A DNA stretch of 64,000 bases from Sphaerolaimus hirsutus (lineage: Eukaryota; Nematoda; Chromadorea; Monhysterida; Sphaerolaimidae): NCBI GenBank assembly GCA_964036195.1, contig OZ038459.1:16613206-16677205 (forward strand). Reading direction: 5' to 3'. This document shows positions 22,863 to 34,228 of this stretch, one piece after another; position 1 is the stretch's first letter, and every line of letters starts with the position of its first letter. Under the pieces are notes generated by a model that was not told the DNA's origin, did no database searches, and saw only the letters and a list, made by a program, of their open reading frames with translations. The position numbers were made by a program, and so were the translations under genes.

Positions 22863-23345
22863 CGTAGCTTTTCTATAAATATGTCGCAAGCCTAAACTCC
22901 TCGGGCTGCATGTACACAAAATAGATACATAACCGATTGTGTTTGCGGGGAGTTGCATCGCAATGCACGCGCATATAATACAATGAATCACATGGGAATC
23001 TTATTTGTGGTAAATAAATTAGTTTATGGCATGCACCCAATGGGTAAGCAATGTTGGTTATCATCGCAACCGCGCTAGGCTATTTATGTGAACCGTACCG
23101 AAATGTTGTGGAAAGTGTTTTTTTCCGTGAAGGAAAGTTCATTGAAGTCCGACACCTCGAGTCTCTTTCCAATTTTTTTCGCCCGCACATGGATAGGTTT
23201 TTTTCATTTTCCTTTTTTACTTATTAATGATTAAAAACAGTGTGATTGACCATCACGATTTTCTATTATTTTAATAAAAAGTATTAAAGAAATCCGCCTA
23301 GTATTAAAGAAAGTATTAAAGAAATGAATGTAAATATTGCCTGCC

Positions 23346-23480
23346 TAGTGATATAAAAGCGCTATGGCGCTTGGCGCTTTTTCGACTCAGGCCTTTTACG
23401 CATGTAAACCCATCACGCATGTAGGCGCCGTTTGTAGGCGCCATGCCATGGCGTCATTGGCGTTGGCACTGGCGCCAGGA
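23346..23480. repeat. GGCGCC-rich remnant
   Basis: TAGTGATATAAAAGCGCTATGGCGC resembles the left end of the GGCGCC hAT-like family, and more GGCGCC motifs follow to about 23475. A possible right end CCATCACTA lies at 24141-24149, but no matching target duplication links the two. Confidence 0.4.
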
Positions 23481-23565
23481 GCCGCGGTTCATGTATGTAA
23501 ATATACATAAAATACTGCGACATGAACACGATAGAGTGAATTTCAAAGGATTTATGTCTATGGAG

Positions 23566-24068
23566 CAGAGTTGTACAAATACTGGTATTTTCGGAAAACG
23601 TAAACGTAAACGTAAATACCTTCTCTAAATTGTGAGTATTAATACTGAAAACGTAAAATACTTTTAAAATACACGGGTAAACGTAAAAAAAACGTAAACG
23701 TAAAAATTTCTTTGAAGTGCACAACCCGTGATCAGACGCATTGAAAAACACCTTTGTTTTTCCTATTTCAAGCATTTCTCTGCTAATACGATCACATTTT
23801 TGCTTACCTATGTTATTTATCAAACAATTAAGCAGCTAATTGGCCAAAAATATAAATTGTATTTATTGTATCAGAAAAAGTTCAAAAATGCACCGTTTTC
23901 GTGCATTTTCCATACGATTTTTACGTTTTCTCTGGTACCCGGGTAATTGTGCCGGGAAAACGTAACAAAACGTAATGGTATTTTTGGAAAACGTAAACGT
24001 AAACGTAAATATAAATACCCATATAACCGGGTATTTCGGGTAAACGTAAATACGTTTTTCCAACTCTG
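23566..24068. mobile_element. hAT-like element, AAACGTAAACGT family
   Basis: 503 bp with ends CAGAGTTGT / CCAACTCTG, flanked by the perfect 8-bp repeat CTATGGAG (23558-23565 and 24069-24076). GGAAAACGTAAACGTAAACG occurs near both ends, in the same orientation. No transposase. Confidence 0.88.
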
Positions 24069-24598
24069 CTATGGAGGCCAATCTGCTGACAATACCGAGT
24101 GCATGGTGGAAAATTTTTTGTGCGGTGCCACGGTGCCTTTCCATCACTAGTGATGGGCTTAAATGCGGAATGGCACAGGGTACTTTTTACATAACTAAGA
24201 CCTGCCTTTTAGGTTCACATGTCATAAAGTTTCAGAATACACTCGTGTCAAAGTTGTCTCAATTTTCAGAATCCTAAATACTACGATCCGTCATTATAAA
24301 AGTAACCCTTGCCTATCATGTAAAAATAAACCAATTAGTGAATGCAAGTGCAAGTTGAAACTTTGGCGCAGACTGTAAAGTTGTGATAAATTTTAAACAG
24401 CACTTAAAATGGGCCACGGTGCAATTATAGTCATCGGTCAGACAAGGCGATCTACACACTGTCGCAGTGGTTTTAACATGTCACAAAGTAACTCTCTAAA
24501 TGGTATGTATGTTCACTCAACCACTAAAAATAATCTTTTTGTCGTGAATCTGCTGGCAAAGAATGCCTTCTAAATGGTGCCATAACCACAGTCATATC

Positions 24599-24823
24599 GG
24601 CCCCATACACACTAGTTGACCTCAAAATTCGTGTCAACTAAGTTTTCGTAAATTATAAATATGTGATTTCAACTTTTCTATGTGATAAAGCAAGTTAATT
24701 TTAGCTAGTGACACTTGATTTTCATTGTTTCTGTTAGGTGTGATGCTTTTAAAATTTTGTTGTGTTATTTAGTTGACATCCAGTTGACATTTATTTGCGA
24801 TGTCAACTGGTGTGTGTGGGTCC
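24599..24823. mobile_element. foldback element, CACACTAGTTGACA family
   Basis: Left end GGCCCCATACACACTAGTTG, right end GTCAACTGGTGTGTGTGGG, with a second GTTGACAT copy inside the right end. Non-coding. Confidence 0.65.
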
Positions 24824-25860
24824 ATCAGTTCGCCAATGATGCCTCACGTTGTGGACTTAAATACATAGAGTACGTGCAGCTATGCTTGCAACATAGATTC
24901 CTATCTGGGGCTGGCTATTTACATGCATTGATAATAAATACCTATATCCTATGTCCCACGATGATATTCAGACTGACAGCGGCTAATCATCGCTTTATTT
25001 ACAGACATTCATTTGTATAATATTAATTTGGTGCCATTCAAGTCAACAAATGTGGCATTGATGTCATTGACATTGCAATTTTCCATTCCACAAGCTTTCA
25101 TTCGATCAACTATAGAAAAAAAGAGAAATCTTTTAGATGGCCGAAGCAATTCAAACCATACAAATACTGTGAAAAGAGTGTGCGATAAAAAGCCTGGAAT
25201 TACTCATGGTCTCGGGGGAAATCACCATAATTACAATGCGTGCAGAGCAAATTACTTTCTGAGCACGCAACTTCTGATGACTTTTGACAATTCCGCAATT
25301 ATCTTGCGCTTGTTTTCTTCCAAAAACCGCCCTTCCAACTTAAACATTCAGCTCCTTGAAAGACTGTAAATATGTCCGCGCGGCTACATTTAGGTACTCA
25401 ATATTTACATCAATAAGCGTTGTCAGTGAATTGACAGAATGCTTTTTAGAATGCATTGCAAACCTTCATGAAAAAAAAACTATTTTATAATCAAACATCG
25501 CACCTACGCGAAGCTGATTTGCACCTGGCGGCTGTGAACACAGTAAAGCACACATCCACCAGCCAAACACATAAATATGGTAAAACACTAATTATTCATT
25601 AACACCAACCTCTGGCAAACGTATTCGTTTCGAGAATATGACTTGATGCAGAAAACAATTTAATAAATACCTACAAACTATGCTGGCTCCTAGACTAATA
25701 ACAAGTCACAATAGCAGCATCCCCATTTTTGCGGAAAATGGCCTTGATCCACAGGGTGGTGTGTTTGTTCCGGAAGCGAGGCATGGGCTATGGATATTGA
25801 TGATTTTGCCTATTGGTGATTTTTTGATAGTTTACCTATTTTTAATTGCAAAAAATGGGT
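24824..25860. other. DNA upstream of the receptor, first exon not found
   Basis: The receptor below lacks its N-terminus and the first half of TM1. No exon ending in phase 1 with a fitting hydrophobic segment could be recognised here or further upstream. Two open frames at 25013-25369 and 25680-25871 have no matching features. Confidence 0.3.
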
Positions 25861-25868
25861 ACCTTAGC

Positions 25869-26241
25869 TAGTGATGTTAAAGGCACCGGAAAAAATGGCA
25901 CCGCACCGCACCGCACCGGCACCGGCACCTTTGCCAATGCTTAAAAAGGGCTCCTGGCACCCTGGGGCACCGGCCGGAAAATGGCACCGCACCGCACCGG
26001 CACCGGTGCCATTCGGAAACAAATGGCACCGGTACCGAAGGGCACCGGCAGGTTGCCGGTGCTAGCACCGAACGGCACCGCACCGGGCCACCGCACCGGC
26101 ACTGGTGCTATTCTGAAAAAAATGGCACCGGCACCAGCAGGGCACCCCTGAAGATCGCAATGGCACCGCACCAGCACCGGTGCTGGTGCCCTTCGGTGCC
26201 CAGCACCGGGGCACCGGTGCCCCGGTGCCTTTACATCACTA
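25869..26241. mobile_element. hAT-like element, GGCACCGG family
   Basis: 373 bp with ends TAGTGATGTTAAAGGCACCGG-like and CCGGTGCCTTTACATCACTA, flanked by the perfect 8-bp repeat ACCTTAGC (25861-25868 and 26242-26249). Nearly the whole inside is made of GCACCG/CGGTGC units. Terminal bases match the GGCGCC family, but the array motif differs. Confidence 0.88.
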
Positions 26242-26711
26242 ACCTTAGCATTGGTGAAATTAGGTAAGCCTTACAAAGGGTCTTCATTTTACTGGCAACC
26301 ACAATGATTAGCAGAGTGATTGGCATTGAAATCATCTCTGCGAGATTTATATAAAATGTAAAAAATATCAGAAAGTATAAAAATATAAGATTTTTATTTT
26401 CATATTTCTGCCACGATCTTCTAGAGAGATTTAATTTGTTTTTGGTTTTGAGAGATTGAAATACCAGAAAATAAAAAATATATCATTTAAATATACATAT
26501 TTATTTATATTTTCCCCCAGGTTTTTCCAGACAAAATTTTATTACACTCGATTTGTCATAATTGTCAGTCATATTTGTCTTTTTAATTTCCCTCATAACT
26601 GGGCCCATGTTTTGCCTCATCTAGCTGGGCTCCACGAAGGACCCCCATAAAACTTGAAAAACTCATAAAAATGTATTTATTAACCACTCTGAAAACTGCC
26701 ACCTATCCCAG

Positions 26712-29700
26712 GCTGTATTTTCGGAAACAGCCTTGTCATGGCAGCGGTGTGGACCACGCCAAGTCTGCGAACGTGCACCAATTTCATCCTGGTCAGCCTG
26801 GCTGCAGCTGACCTTTTGGTGGGCGCGGCGGTGATGCCGCCGGCTATTTACATGGTGGTCAGTGTGTTTTTGGACGTTTTTGGATCATGATTTTGATGTG
26901 GCAATGTTTTGGTGCTATGCACCTATTTTTTGTGTTTGTGGAACAGGGTTGCGAAAGGTTATGGCGAGGAAATTCATTTGACAGAAAGTTACGTTTTTTA
27001 TTTTTCAATTCTCAATTCTCAATACTCAATTCATCCGCTTGCGGAATTGACCCCAGGTATCTGAAACGGGTGCGAAGTATCATCGCACGTTCTGATTATA
27101 TCAACTGACTGGTGATGGAAAAGCGCCATGGCGCTGGCGCTTGGCGCTAGCGCCAAAGCAAAAAGCGCCATGGCGCTTTTGGCGCTTGGCGCCATTTTGC
27201 GCTGGCGCCATTGGCGCTTGGCGCCGGGGTAAGAAAAACGCCATGGGGCTATTGGTGCTTGGCGCTTGGCGCTTGGTGCCAAAAGCCTGGCGCTTTTCCC
27301 ATCACTGCACATGACATTCAATCGAAATAGACTCGAAATCATCGCTTAGATCGAATGATGTATCTACATAGGTCCAGGGTAATGGGGTGGAGTGGTCCAG
27401 GCTATTCGACACCACACAACTAAATCAAACATCCACAAATCAACGACAAAAAATTCCGCAAAATCCACCAAATTCGCACAGGTGAACGAACTCAACTGGG
27501 GCCTGACACGGCCCTTGTGCACTCTGTGGTGCGTATTGGACGTGGTCGCTAGTTCTGCGTCCATTTCCAATCTAATGCTGGTATCACCCCTAGACCCTGT
27601 AAAATACCCTGGAAAAAGCCAAATGTCATGCAAAGTGTCAGAAGTCATGTAAAATTCCTGGAAAATAGCAAACGAACGCTTGCCATTTTCCTGGGCATTT
27701 GACATAACTCTTGACACTTTACATGACATTTCTACAAATACCAGGGCATTTTACAGGGTCTGGGAGTGCCCCCGGTCTCCATCGATCGATTATTCGCGGT
27801 GGTCAGATACAACGATTACAGAAGCGGCAGGCACGAAAAGAGGGTGTACACGGCCATCGCGCTGAGTTGGTTGTGCAGCGTGGCCATTGGCTTGCCATTG
27901 GGGACCGGACTGGATACGGGTGCGGGTGGGGCTGTGAGTGGCAATGTGGTGGGTTTGGGGTTGGCAGTCCAGGATCTTGTGGGAGTTTTGTATTTGTTTA
28001 ACAATATCTGAAAATGGTATATAAAAATATTAAACAATTTTATGTGTTTTTTCAGCACTTTTCAGAGAGATTTTATTCTATTTTTATCAATGAGAAAAAA
28101 AAATTCACTGAATATCGCTTTCTGAATGACTTCAGTACCCAAATTTTAATCAAATTGTTTGAAAAAACACATTTTGTTTGTGTTTCAAAGAAAATCTAAA
28201 ACTTAAGATAGAAGCAAGTTTTCAACTCTTAAAATACTACCTACTTTACAAGCCATATTTACAAAATTTGTAAATACGTCTATTTTAATTGATTACTTCA
28301 ATAAATTTCTGCGCAGACCGCCCCAGAATCCTGCGGAATCGCAGATCCAACCTACATGTTGTACGGCAGTGTCTTCTCATTTTACATCCCTTGCATCATA
28401 ATGCTGAGCACATATGGATTTATTTTTAGAGCCCTGCACAAAAGGCTGAGGGCTGTGCAATTGCAAGAGAAAGCTGGTGGAGGTCTAGTCAAGTTTAGTC
28501 AGGATGTGAAACATGCAACTGAAATACAGCACCATGGAAATGGGGCAAGAAGTGTGTTAACTTAACATTGAGAGAAAAATGTAAAGTAAAATTGAATGAT
28601 CATCTACCGTATTTCTTCTAATAGGGGGCTGGTCACCAATAGAAGGGCATATCCAATAGGAGGCACACTTTTTAAACTTTTTGGAGGTCACGAAATAAAT
28701 TGAATGGCGGTCTCAAATAGAAGGGTCATAAACTGCTGGAATTGTGCCAAATGCGTAAAATAATAAAAAATGTCTATGGGTGACGTTATTTAGTAGTTTT
28801 AGTCAATTGATTTGTTGCCGTTTTAAGATCATGTCTTGAATACATTCTATGGATTGTAAATACATAGTTTGTATTGGCACTCGATGGAAAATATGAAGTA
28901 ACAGTTTGCAAAACCTTGGCAGAACTTGAAAAAATAGGTAGGCAAAAATAGAAGGGCGGGTAAAAAGTTCTTCACCATCCTATTAGAAGAAATACGGTAC
29001 CATATGTGCAACCAATAAATAAGTTGCCAGAAATGCAAACTCACTCTCAGATGACCAACTGGTTATGAGAGAAACATGGGAGAATAACTTCATCGATCAC
29101 TTAACTCAAGCGGTGCGCGACCACCAGTCGGATATTGAAGAGATGTCCGCATCTGATCGCAGGGATTTGGAAACTATAATGCACACTGTGATAGAATTTC
29201 AGGTGGGTCGCACATTTACACTGTACCTACACATTGGTGTACTTGCTGTGGCCGCCAGAATAACCTGTTAAAAACAGACGACAACATAAAAAATAAATTA
29301 AAATACACTGGAAAATTGATTTGGTACGGATTCAGCAGTAAAATACCCAAATACATTCAGCGGAAACGTGGTATCAAATATTTCTCTCACACACTACGGC
29401 CATCGGCGTTATTGGTGTATTGGTGCCAACATTGGTGTTCTTTAACTCTGGCTCCTGCAAATAAAAATAAAAATCTTCAAAATATCTTAAATATTCACAA
29501 AATGTGGTTGCTGACCAATGGTCCCCATTGCAGGAAGCAGAAATGCCCATGAGAACATTGATGATAAAGAACGCAGGAGGAAGGCACGCTGCCGCATCGC
29601 AACAGTGAGTCGTTCATCGAGCAGAATCATTTTCACCGAAAGAAATATACATGCCACGTGCAAGTCAGGTCCCACAAATTGCCACGATCAGTGTAGTATT

Positions 29701-32071
29701 GCGAGTGCAAATTGTCAAACAGCTGCCAAAATGAGAAGTGTGAAAAGTGAACTGGAAAGTGAAGTGAAAATTGAAATGAAAATTGAAGTGAAAAAGTTTG
29801 CTTCTCATTTCACTTGTCATTTCACTTGTCATTTCACTGGTCATTTCACTTGTCATTTCACTTGTCATTTCACTTGTCATTTCACTTGTCATTTCACTTG
29901 TCATTTCACTTGTCATTTCACTTGTCATTTCACTTGTCATTTGACTTCTCATTGTGCGGAATTGGTCCCAGTAGAAAAACTACCAAACAGCAAAGTAATA
30001 TCCACTCTCAAAATCTCACCAGGATGGGCGCAGCACTGCAGGCGTTCACCACTCCAGCCGGTGTGCGCCTCGAACAGCTCGAGAATGAGAGTGAAAATGC
30101 TGAAGTTGATGAACAACTTGTTGCCTCGGCTAGTGCAGCGGTCAAGCAGCTTGCCAGTGTTAAGGTGAGTTGAAGAAGTCATAGTTGTTCAAACATATTT
30201 ATTTTTTTGTGGAAAAATTCATAAATATAGGTAGTTGAGTACTGTGTAAATACATCCAAAAATACTCATATTTAGGCGTACTTTTAGAAAGTACGCAAGT
30301 ACAGAAAACTTATTTCAAGGTGCATTTACAGACATTGCCCTTAACACGAAAAGAAAGAAACCTTGATAATAGCATATCATACTCAAAGAAAGACATATCA
30401 AGAGAAAACACGAGTAGATTACTCGCCGAGTAGATTACTCGCCGAGTAGATTAGAAACGTAAAAAAATTCCGTTACATTTTCTGTACTCAGGGGTGTGTA
30501 AAATAAAATGCCTTACGTTTATGTTTACTCTGAAAAAAGTTATGTACTTTTTACGACTCTGCAAGAAATGTTCACATGTTTGTGTGATTGACTACAGCAA
30601 AACCCATTGAAATTTAACCTGCTATACTTCATGAACAACACACTTGTTATGCCATTAAAATCCTTCAAATTGTAGGAAAGTAATGAAAGTCCAGTGCAGA
30701 AAACGAGAAAGGTAACTGATTTTGCTTTTCCCGTGCTTATATCGGCAGGAGCGAAACTGGGTGCGGGAGGCATGAAAACCATTTGCTTGCATCTTTGCCA
30801 TTGTGCACTAGTTAACTGCCAAACTAAGAATTTAGTAAACTCATATATCAGCTGCTGATCGCATCTGAGTTTGCCAGAATGTGTTATTTTTTATCTTCGT
30901 CAACTAACGGCTCATTTAGGAAAACTGAAAAGAAGTGTCGCTCAAAGCTGATGTATGAGTTCACTGAATTGATAGTTTCCGGCAGTAAACTAGTGTTCGC
31001 AGCGTCATTGTATCAATTCGCTTTGATTCAACATTTGATCACAAAGTGAAACGCCGCAGGATTGGGCCCTGGAATTGGTGGCCAAACTGCGCTCGAAGGA
31101 AGGCATGGCGCTGCGGCGAGAGCGGCGGGCGACAAAATTGGTAGCGACAGTTGTCAGTGAGTTGTCGTTTTGCATTATAATGTTGCGCAGCACGGTTGAA
31201 CTGAAATCACATCATAGTTGTTAAAATGTACCTAAATATTTAAGTTTACTCGAAAAAATACGTTTTCTGTGAGAAGAAATACCCGCTTTTACGTTTTTAC
31301 TCACCTTTCACACAGTATAAAAGTAAAAAATACATTACGTTTTTTTGTACTCAAACGTGGGTAAAATAAAAATACTTTACATTTACTTTGAAAAAAGTTC
31401 AGTACTTTTAACAACTCTGAATCACAGCCTAAGCTGTATGTACCATCCCCTCAACTAAACCCATCGCAGTCATCTTCCTACTATTTTGGCTGCCATTCTT
31501 CTCACTCAACATGTTCAAACTGTACTGCCTGTGGCACGAATCAACGAACGGTGAGACCTGCTGGTGACAGTCCCAGACCCTGTAAAATGCCCTGTAAAAT
31601 GTCAATTGTCATGCAAAGTGTCAAAAGTCACGTAAAATGCCCTGCAAAATGGTAACTCGGTTGACATTTTGCAGGCCATTTTACGTGACTATTGACACTT
31701 TGCATGACATTTGACATTTGACAGGGCATTTTACAGGGTTTTGGACTGCCCTCTGGTCAGACACACTGGAAATAGCCTTCCACATTTGCACCTGGCTCGG
31801 CTATGTGAATTCGGCTGTGAACCCGTGCATTTATGTGGTGATAAATACAAGGTTTAGAGCTGCCTTTGCAACGCTGCTGGGATGTGCGCCGTCGAGAAGG
31901 AAGGGGGATGCTGTCAGTTTAAAAATTACGCCAGCACTAGGGTTCAAACTGACTTCACTTTTCGTAATCGATATTGGTTTTTTGAGATTTCGGAATCGGG
32001 ATCTGGATCAGGATCATGGAATCGGGATGGGGATAGGGATTGGTTTCTTGAATTTTCGGGATCGGGATTAA
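26712..32071 (+). CDS. D2-like dopamine/biogenic amine GPCR, N-terminus not found
   Basis: Ten exons: 26712-26857, 27482-27580, 27757 (or about 27775)-27933, 28317-about 28551, 29051-29202, 29534-29604, 30023-30164, 30676-30711, 31060-31156, 31470-31550 and last 31761-32071 (eleven blocks; the 36-nt one is the least certain). Visible in order: TM1 FGNSLV, TM2 LAAADLL, ECL1 with Cys, TM3 with the amine-binding Asp (CVLDVV), SIDR in place of DRY, TM4 Trp, ECL2 Cys (ESCGI), TM5 SFYIP, long ICL3, TM6 FWLPFF, TM7 [14 protein letters not shown] and FRAAF helix 8. TM7 and TM5 are closest to D2-class dopamine receptors, which couple to Gi/o at the plasma membrane; a tyramine or serotonin receptor cannot be excluded. 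One of the D2-type serines in TM5 is Gly. The exon 3 acceptor is disturbed by a transposon. Normal D2 receptors end soon after helix 8, whereas this tail reads into a GGGATCG-like repeat before stopping. Confidence 0.85.
27110..27307. mobile_element. hAT-like element, GGCGCC family, short copy
   Basis: 198 bp, ends TGGTGATGG / CCATCACTG, with GGCGCC arrays throughout. Flanks CAACTGAC and CACATGAC match at 6 of 8 positions, a decayed target duplication. It lies in the receptor intron after the TM2 exon. Confidence 0.75.
27584..27774. mobile_element. CAGTCCC foldback element forming a receptor intron
   Basis: Left end CACCCCTAGACCCTGTAAAA, right end TTTTACAGGGTCTGGGAG then CCCCCG. It fills the intron between the TM3 codons LML and VSIDR completely: the donor is 27581-27582 and the right end abuts the codon for Val. 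The left terminal repeat is a few bases short. Confidence 0.8.
28615..28999. mobile_element. TACCGTATTT foldback element, TTCT subfamily, 385 bp
   Basis: Ends TACCGTATTTCTTCTAATAG and the complement. It lies in the ICL3 intron of the receptor and ends 50 bp before the next exon. The same length as 22478-22862 suggests both keep full length. Confidence 0.8.
29667..29973. mobile_element. foldback element with AGTGAAAAGTGAA arms
   Basis: Ends CAGGTCCCACAAATTG and CGGAATTGGTCCCAG. The left arm is GTGAAAAGTGAACTGG-like and the right arm is its mirror expanded into a 12-bp minisatellite. It fills most of the receptor intron 29605-30022. Related elements: 32604-32916 and 46132-46372. Confidence 0.55.
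29809..29948. repeat. 12-bp minisatellite (TCATTTCACTTG)n
   Basis: About twelve near-identical copies of TCATTTCACTTG with one GG variant. The open frames it creates on both strands (MTSE or FHLS repeats) are artefacts of a period that is a multiple of three. Confidence 0.9.
30803..31004. mobile_element. foldback element, GCACACTAGTTTTC family
   Basis: GTGCACTAGTTAACTG at the left, CAGTAAACTAGTGTTCGC at the right, with mirrored ATGAGTTT arms and a central GTCAACTAAC turn. It lies in the receptor intron before exon 31060-31156. Confidence 0.65.
31213..31419. mobile_element. hAT-like element, AAACGTAAACGT family, short copy
   Basis: 207 bp with ends CATAGTTGTT / AACAACTCTG, flanked by AATCACAT and AATCACAG (31205-31212, 31420-31427; 7 of 8 match). 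It lies in the receptor intron 31157-31469. Confidence 0.82.
31561..31756. mobile_element. CAGTCCC foldback element filling a receptor intron
   Basis: Intron 31551-31760 is 210 bp long and all but about ten bases at the 5' end and four at the 3' end are this element. Ends CTGGTGACAGTCCCAGACC and GGACTGCCCTCTGG. The donor GTGAGA and acceptor TGGTCAG lie at or just outside the element ends. Confidence 0.8.
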
Positions 32072-32603
32072 AGCTTCGGGATCGGGACTGCACAATCCCA
32101 AAATATTCGGGATCAGGACCGTTTGGACCTTAGCCAGAACGTAAAATGTTAGGGGTACGGCTGGGAAAATAGATGCTTGGTAGCTATAGTGTATCTACCT
32201 ATTTTTACCTATCAGAAATTTTATAGGACTCAAAGTAGGTTTTGAAAACTTCGATGTAAGATTAGTTTAGGTGGTGTTGGTGTGGTCTTCAAGCCGGTGT
32301 CCATAACAATAGTTTTAAACAGTTGTAAAAAGCCACCCCACAACCGTTGAATGTACACTCAGATGATCGTTTGCAATGGGGACACTGCAGAAACGGCTTC
32401 ATTAGAACCTTTCTGTAAACGGTGTTGGCTAGGTGCCAAAACGGCTGCGGTGTTTTCATGGTGCATAAACAAATGTAGCAATGACCATGGTGCTGTGCCA
32501 GCCAGCAATGGCACTGCGACCAGTTCAAAGCTCAAGAAGCACACAAAAACAAGTGGCAGAGTACTCAGCGGCCAGTTTCTCAGGTTAGACCCTAAAATCC
32601 TAT

Positions 32604-32916
32604 CCTGGGGCCAATTCGGATAAAAAGGTCAGTTAAAAGCAAAGTAAAGTGAAAAGTGAAGGGGGAAAGGGAGGTGAGAAGCGAAGTGAATAATGAAGCG
32701 AAAAAAATACCTAGGAATAAAAAAAAGTAAAGGATCAATTCTGACTTAGAAAGCATTGTTTCTGATGATGGTAATGATGATTTAGTGGGAAATGTGCGGA
32801 TTTTTTACTTGCGTCAGAACTTTGGAATTGAAAATGTTACCCTATTCAAAAAACTTTACTTCAAAATCTCACTTTGCATATCACTTTTCACCTCACTTTT
32901 GCTGAATTGGCCCAGG
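32604..32916. mobile_element. foldback element with AGTGAAAAGTGAA arms
   Basis: Ends CCTGGGGCCAATTCGG / GAATTGGCCCAGG. The left arm AAGTAAAGTGAAAAGTGAAG is mirrored by CACTTTTCACCTCACTTTT at the right. Middle AT-rich. Confidence 0.6.
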
Positions 32917-33239
32917 CTGTAGTTCCAGCCCGATTGATAGCTTTCATCCCTCTAGATTTCGTTCCTCAACCATTAATGTGTCAAAACATAAGCCATTGAA
33001 TCGGACAGCGAGACAGTAAAATTATTAGTAAATTAATAAATTATGTCAAAAACTTCAACTTCAAAAGACACCAGCTTACTGGTACTGCCATTCAATCTTT
33101 AAACAGTCAATGACCCATCACAATCTTTTTATATACCTTGAAGTATTTTAACATGTTTGGCGACAGATATTCCCCTCAAGACACTAAAAGCAATGAAAAC
33201 AGAGTTTCCCAGAACGACGAAAAATTACTACTGTCCAAA

Positions 33240-33503
33240 TACCGTATTTCCTCGAAATACCCCCCCCCCTCGAAATACCCCCCCTGAATATGGGCACTAT
33301 GAATTTGTGGTCCGGGAAATGCATAACAGACGTTCAAAACACTTACTGTGTTACGTTAGAACATCGTTTATACCACCTACATCCTTATATAAGGCTGTAA
33401 AAACTTATAAATGGCGGTTATTGTTGCATTTTTCACGTTTTTCTCTCAAAATTTTCACTCTGAAAAAATAAACCCCCGGGGGGTAATTCGAGGAACTACG
33501 GTA
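33240..33503. mobile_element. TACCGTATTT foldback element, C-rich subfamily
   Basis: 264 bp. Left end TACCGTATTTCCTCGAAATA followed by runs of C; right end runs of G then TTCGAGGAACTACGGTA. Confidence 0.75.
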
Positions 33504-33748
33504 TACGGAACCACTATACTCCAGCGACATTACACCTTACAACAAAATCTACCATATCCCATCTGAATAAAAGAACAAACACAATTTTTTTTCATCATAT
33601 TCATCAAATTGCTTTGATAAATATAAAAAACAAAAATTCATGTTGTTCATTTATTCAGATGGGATTTGGTAGATTTCATTGTAAGGTGTACTGTCCCTGA
33701 AGTACTACACACTTATTAATTATCTGCTAATCTCCAAATTCATTTCAG

Positions 33749-33965
33749 AGAAGTGGAAAGGCTCAAAAGTTGTCAAATAGCGAACGCCACAAGTATGGTC
33801 GCTGCACTCTCAGCAGACGTTGCCTTTCCTGGCACTGTGCCAACGATTTCTATAACTCCTGGATCGGAACAACAACTGGATCAGATAGCAGTGCAGAATG
33901 TGCCGGGAGAAATTCGCGGGGAGAGTTACATTATAGAGCCTGATAGTGATACGGTGTACCTGTGA
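33749..33965 (+). CDS. candidate last exon, uncertain
   Basis: TTTCAG at 33743-33748 is a good acceptor. After it, one frame (from phase 2) is open to TGA at 33963-33965 and ends in SDTVYL, a possible PDZ ligand. A second frame (phase 0) is open to 33947 or so and is Ser/Cys-rich. It could be an alternative C-terminal exon of the receptor if a donor near 31910 (GATGCT|GTCAGT) is used, which would demand the phase 0 frame, or belong to something else. Evidence is limited to the acceptor and openness. Confidence 0.25.
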
Positions 33966-34228
33966 ACTTTGTGAAATTGAGTTGATCGTGCTCAAACTTA
34001 GGCCTATTGAGTCTGCTTTTTGATAGTTTTTCCGTCTTTCCTACCCAATTAAGAAAACGTTCTTCCACATATTTATCTGTGATTTGAATGAATTTATGCC
34101 TGCAAATAGGTGCTGCGATAATTTTCAATTTTCCATAAACTCAGTTTTTGACAGCCTCTAGCTCCAACTTCGGTGATTTTTCTCTCTCACATTTAAAGGA
34201 GTCAACCGCAGCCAGCGTCAAATTCGAT

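Larger units (their letters stand above)
32072..33748. other. region after the receptor, mostly repeats
   Basis: Contains the end of a GGGATCG-like simple repeat (to about 32110), a foldback element (32604-32916) and a TACCGTATTT element (33240-33503). No coding exon apart from the candidate at 33749. Confidence 0.4.

Noticed and set aside
23346..24149. Outer GGCGCC hAT-like element with the AAACGT element nested inside
   Set aside because: Left TAGTGAT and right CCATCACTA exist, but the flanking 8 bp (TGCCTGCC and GTGATGGG) do not match, so the pair cannot be linked.
25680..25871. Hydrophobic frame as the missing TM1 exon of the receptor
   Set aside because: No acceptor/donor pair in phase 1 and no TM1 signature before FGNSLV; it is also followed directly by a transposon.
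29809..29948. Regular short repeats as a CRISPR array
   Set aside because: Units are 12 bp in direct tandem without spacers, and the genome is eukaryotic.
29518..30173. Open frames of 95-216 codons with FHLS or MTSE repeats
   Set aside because: Produced by the 12-bp minisatellite; the true coding parts here are the short receptor exons 29534-29604 and 30023-30164.
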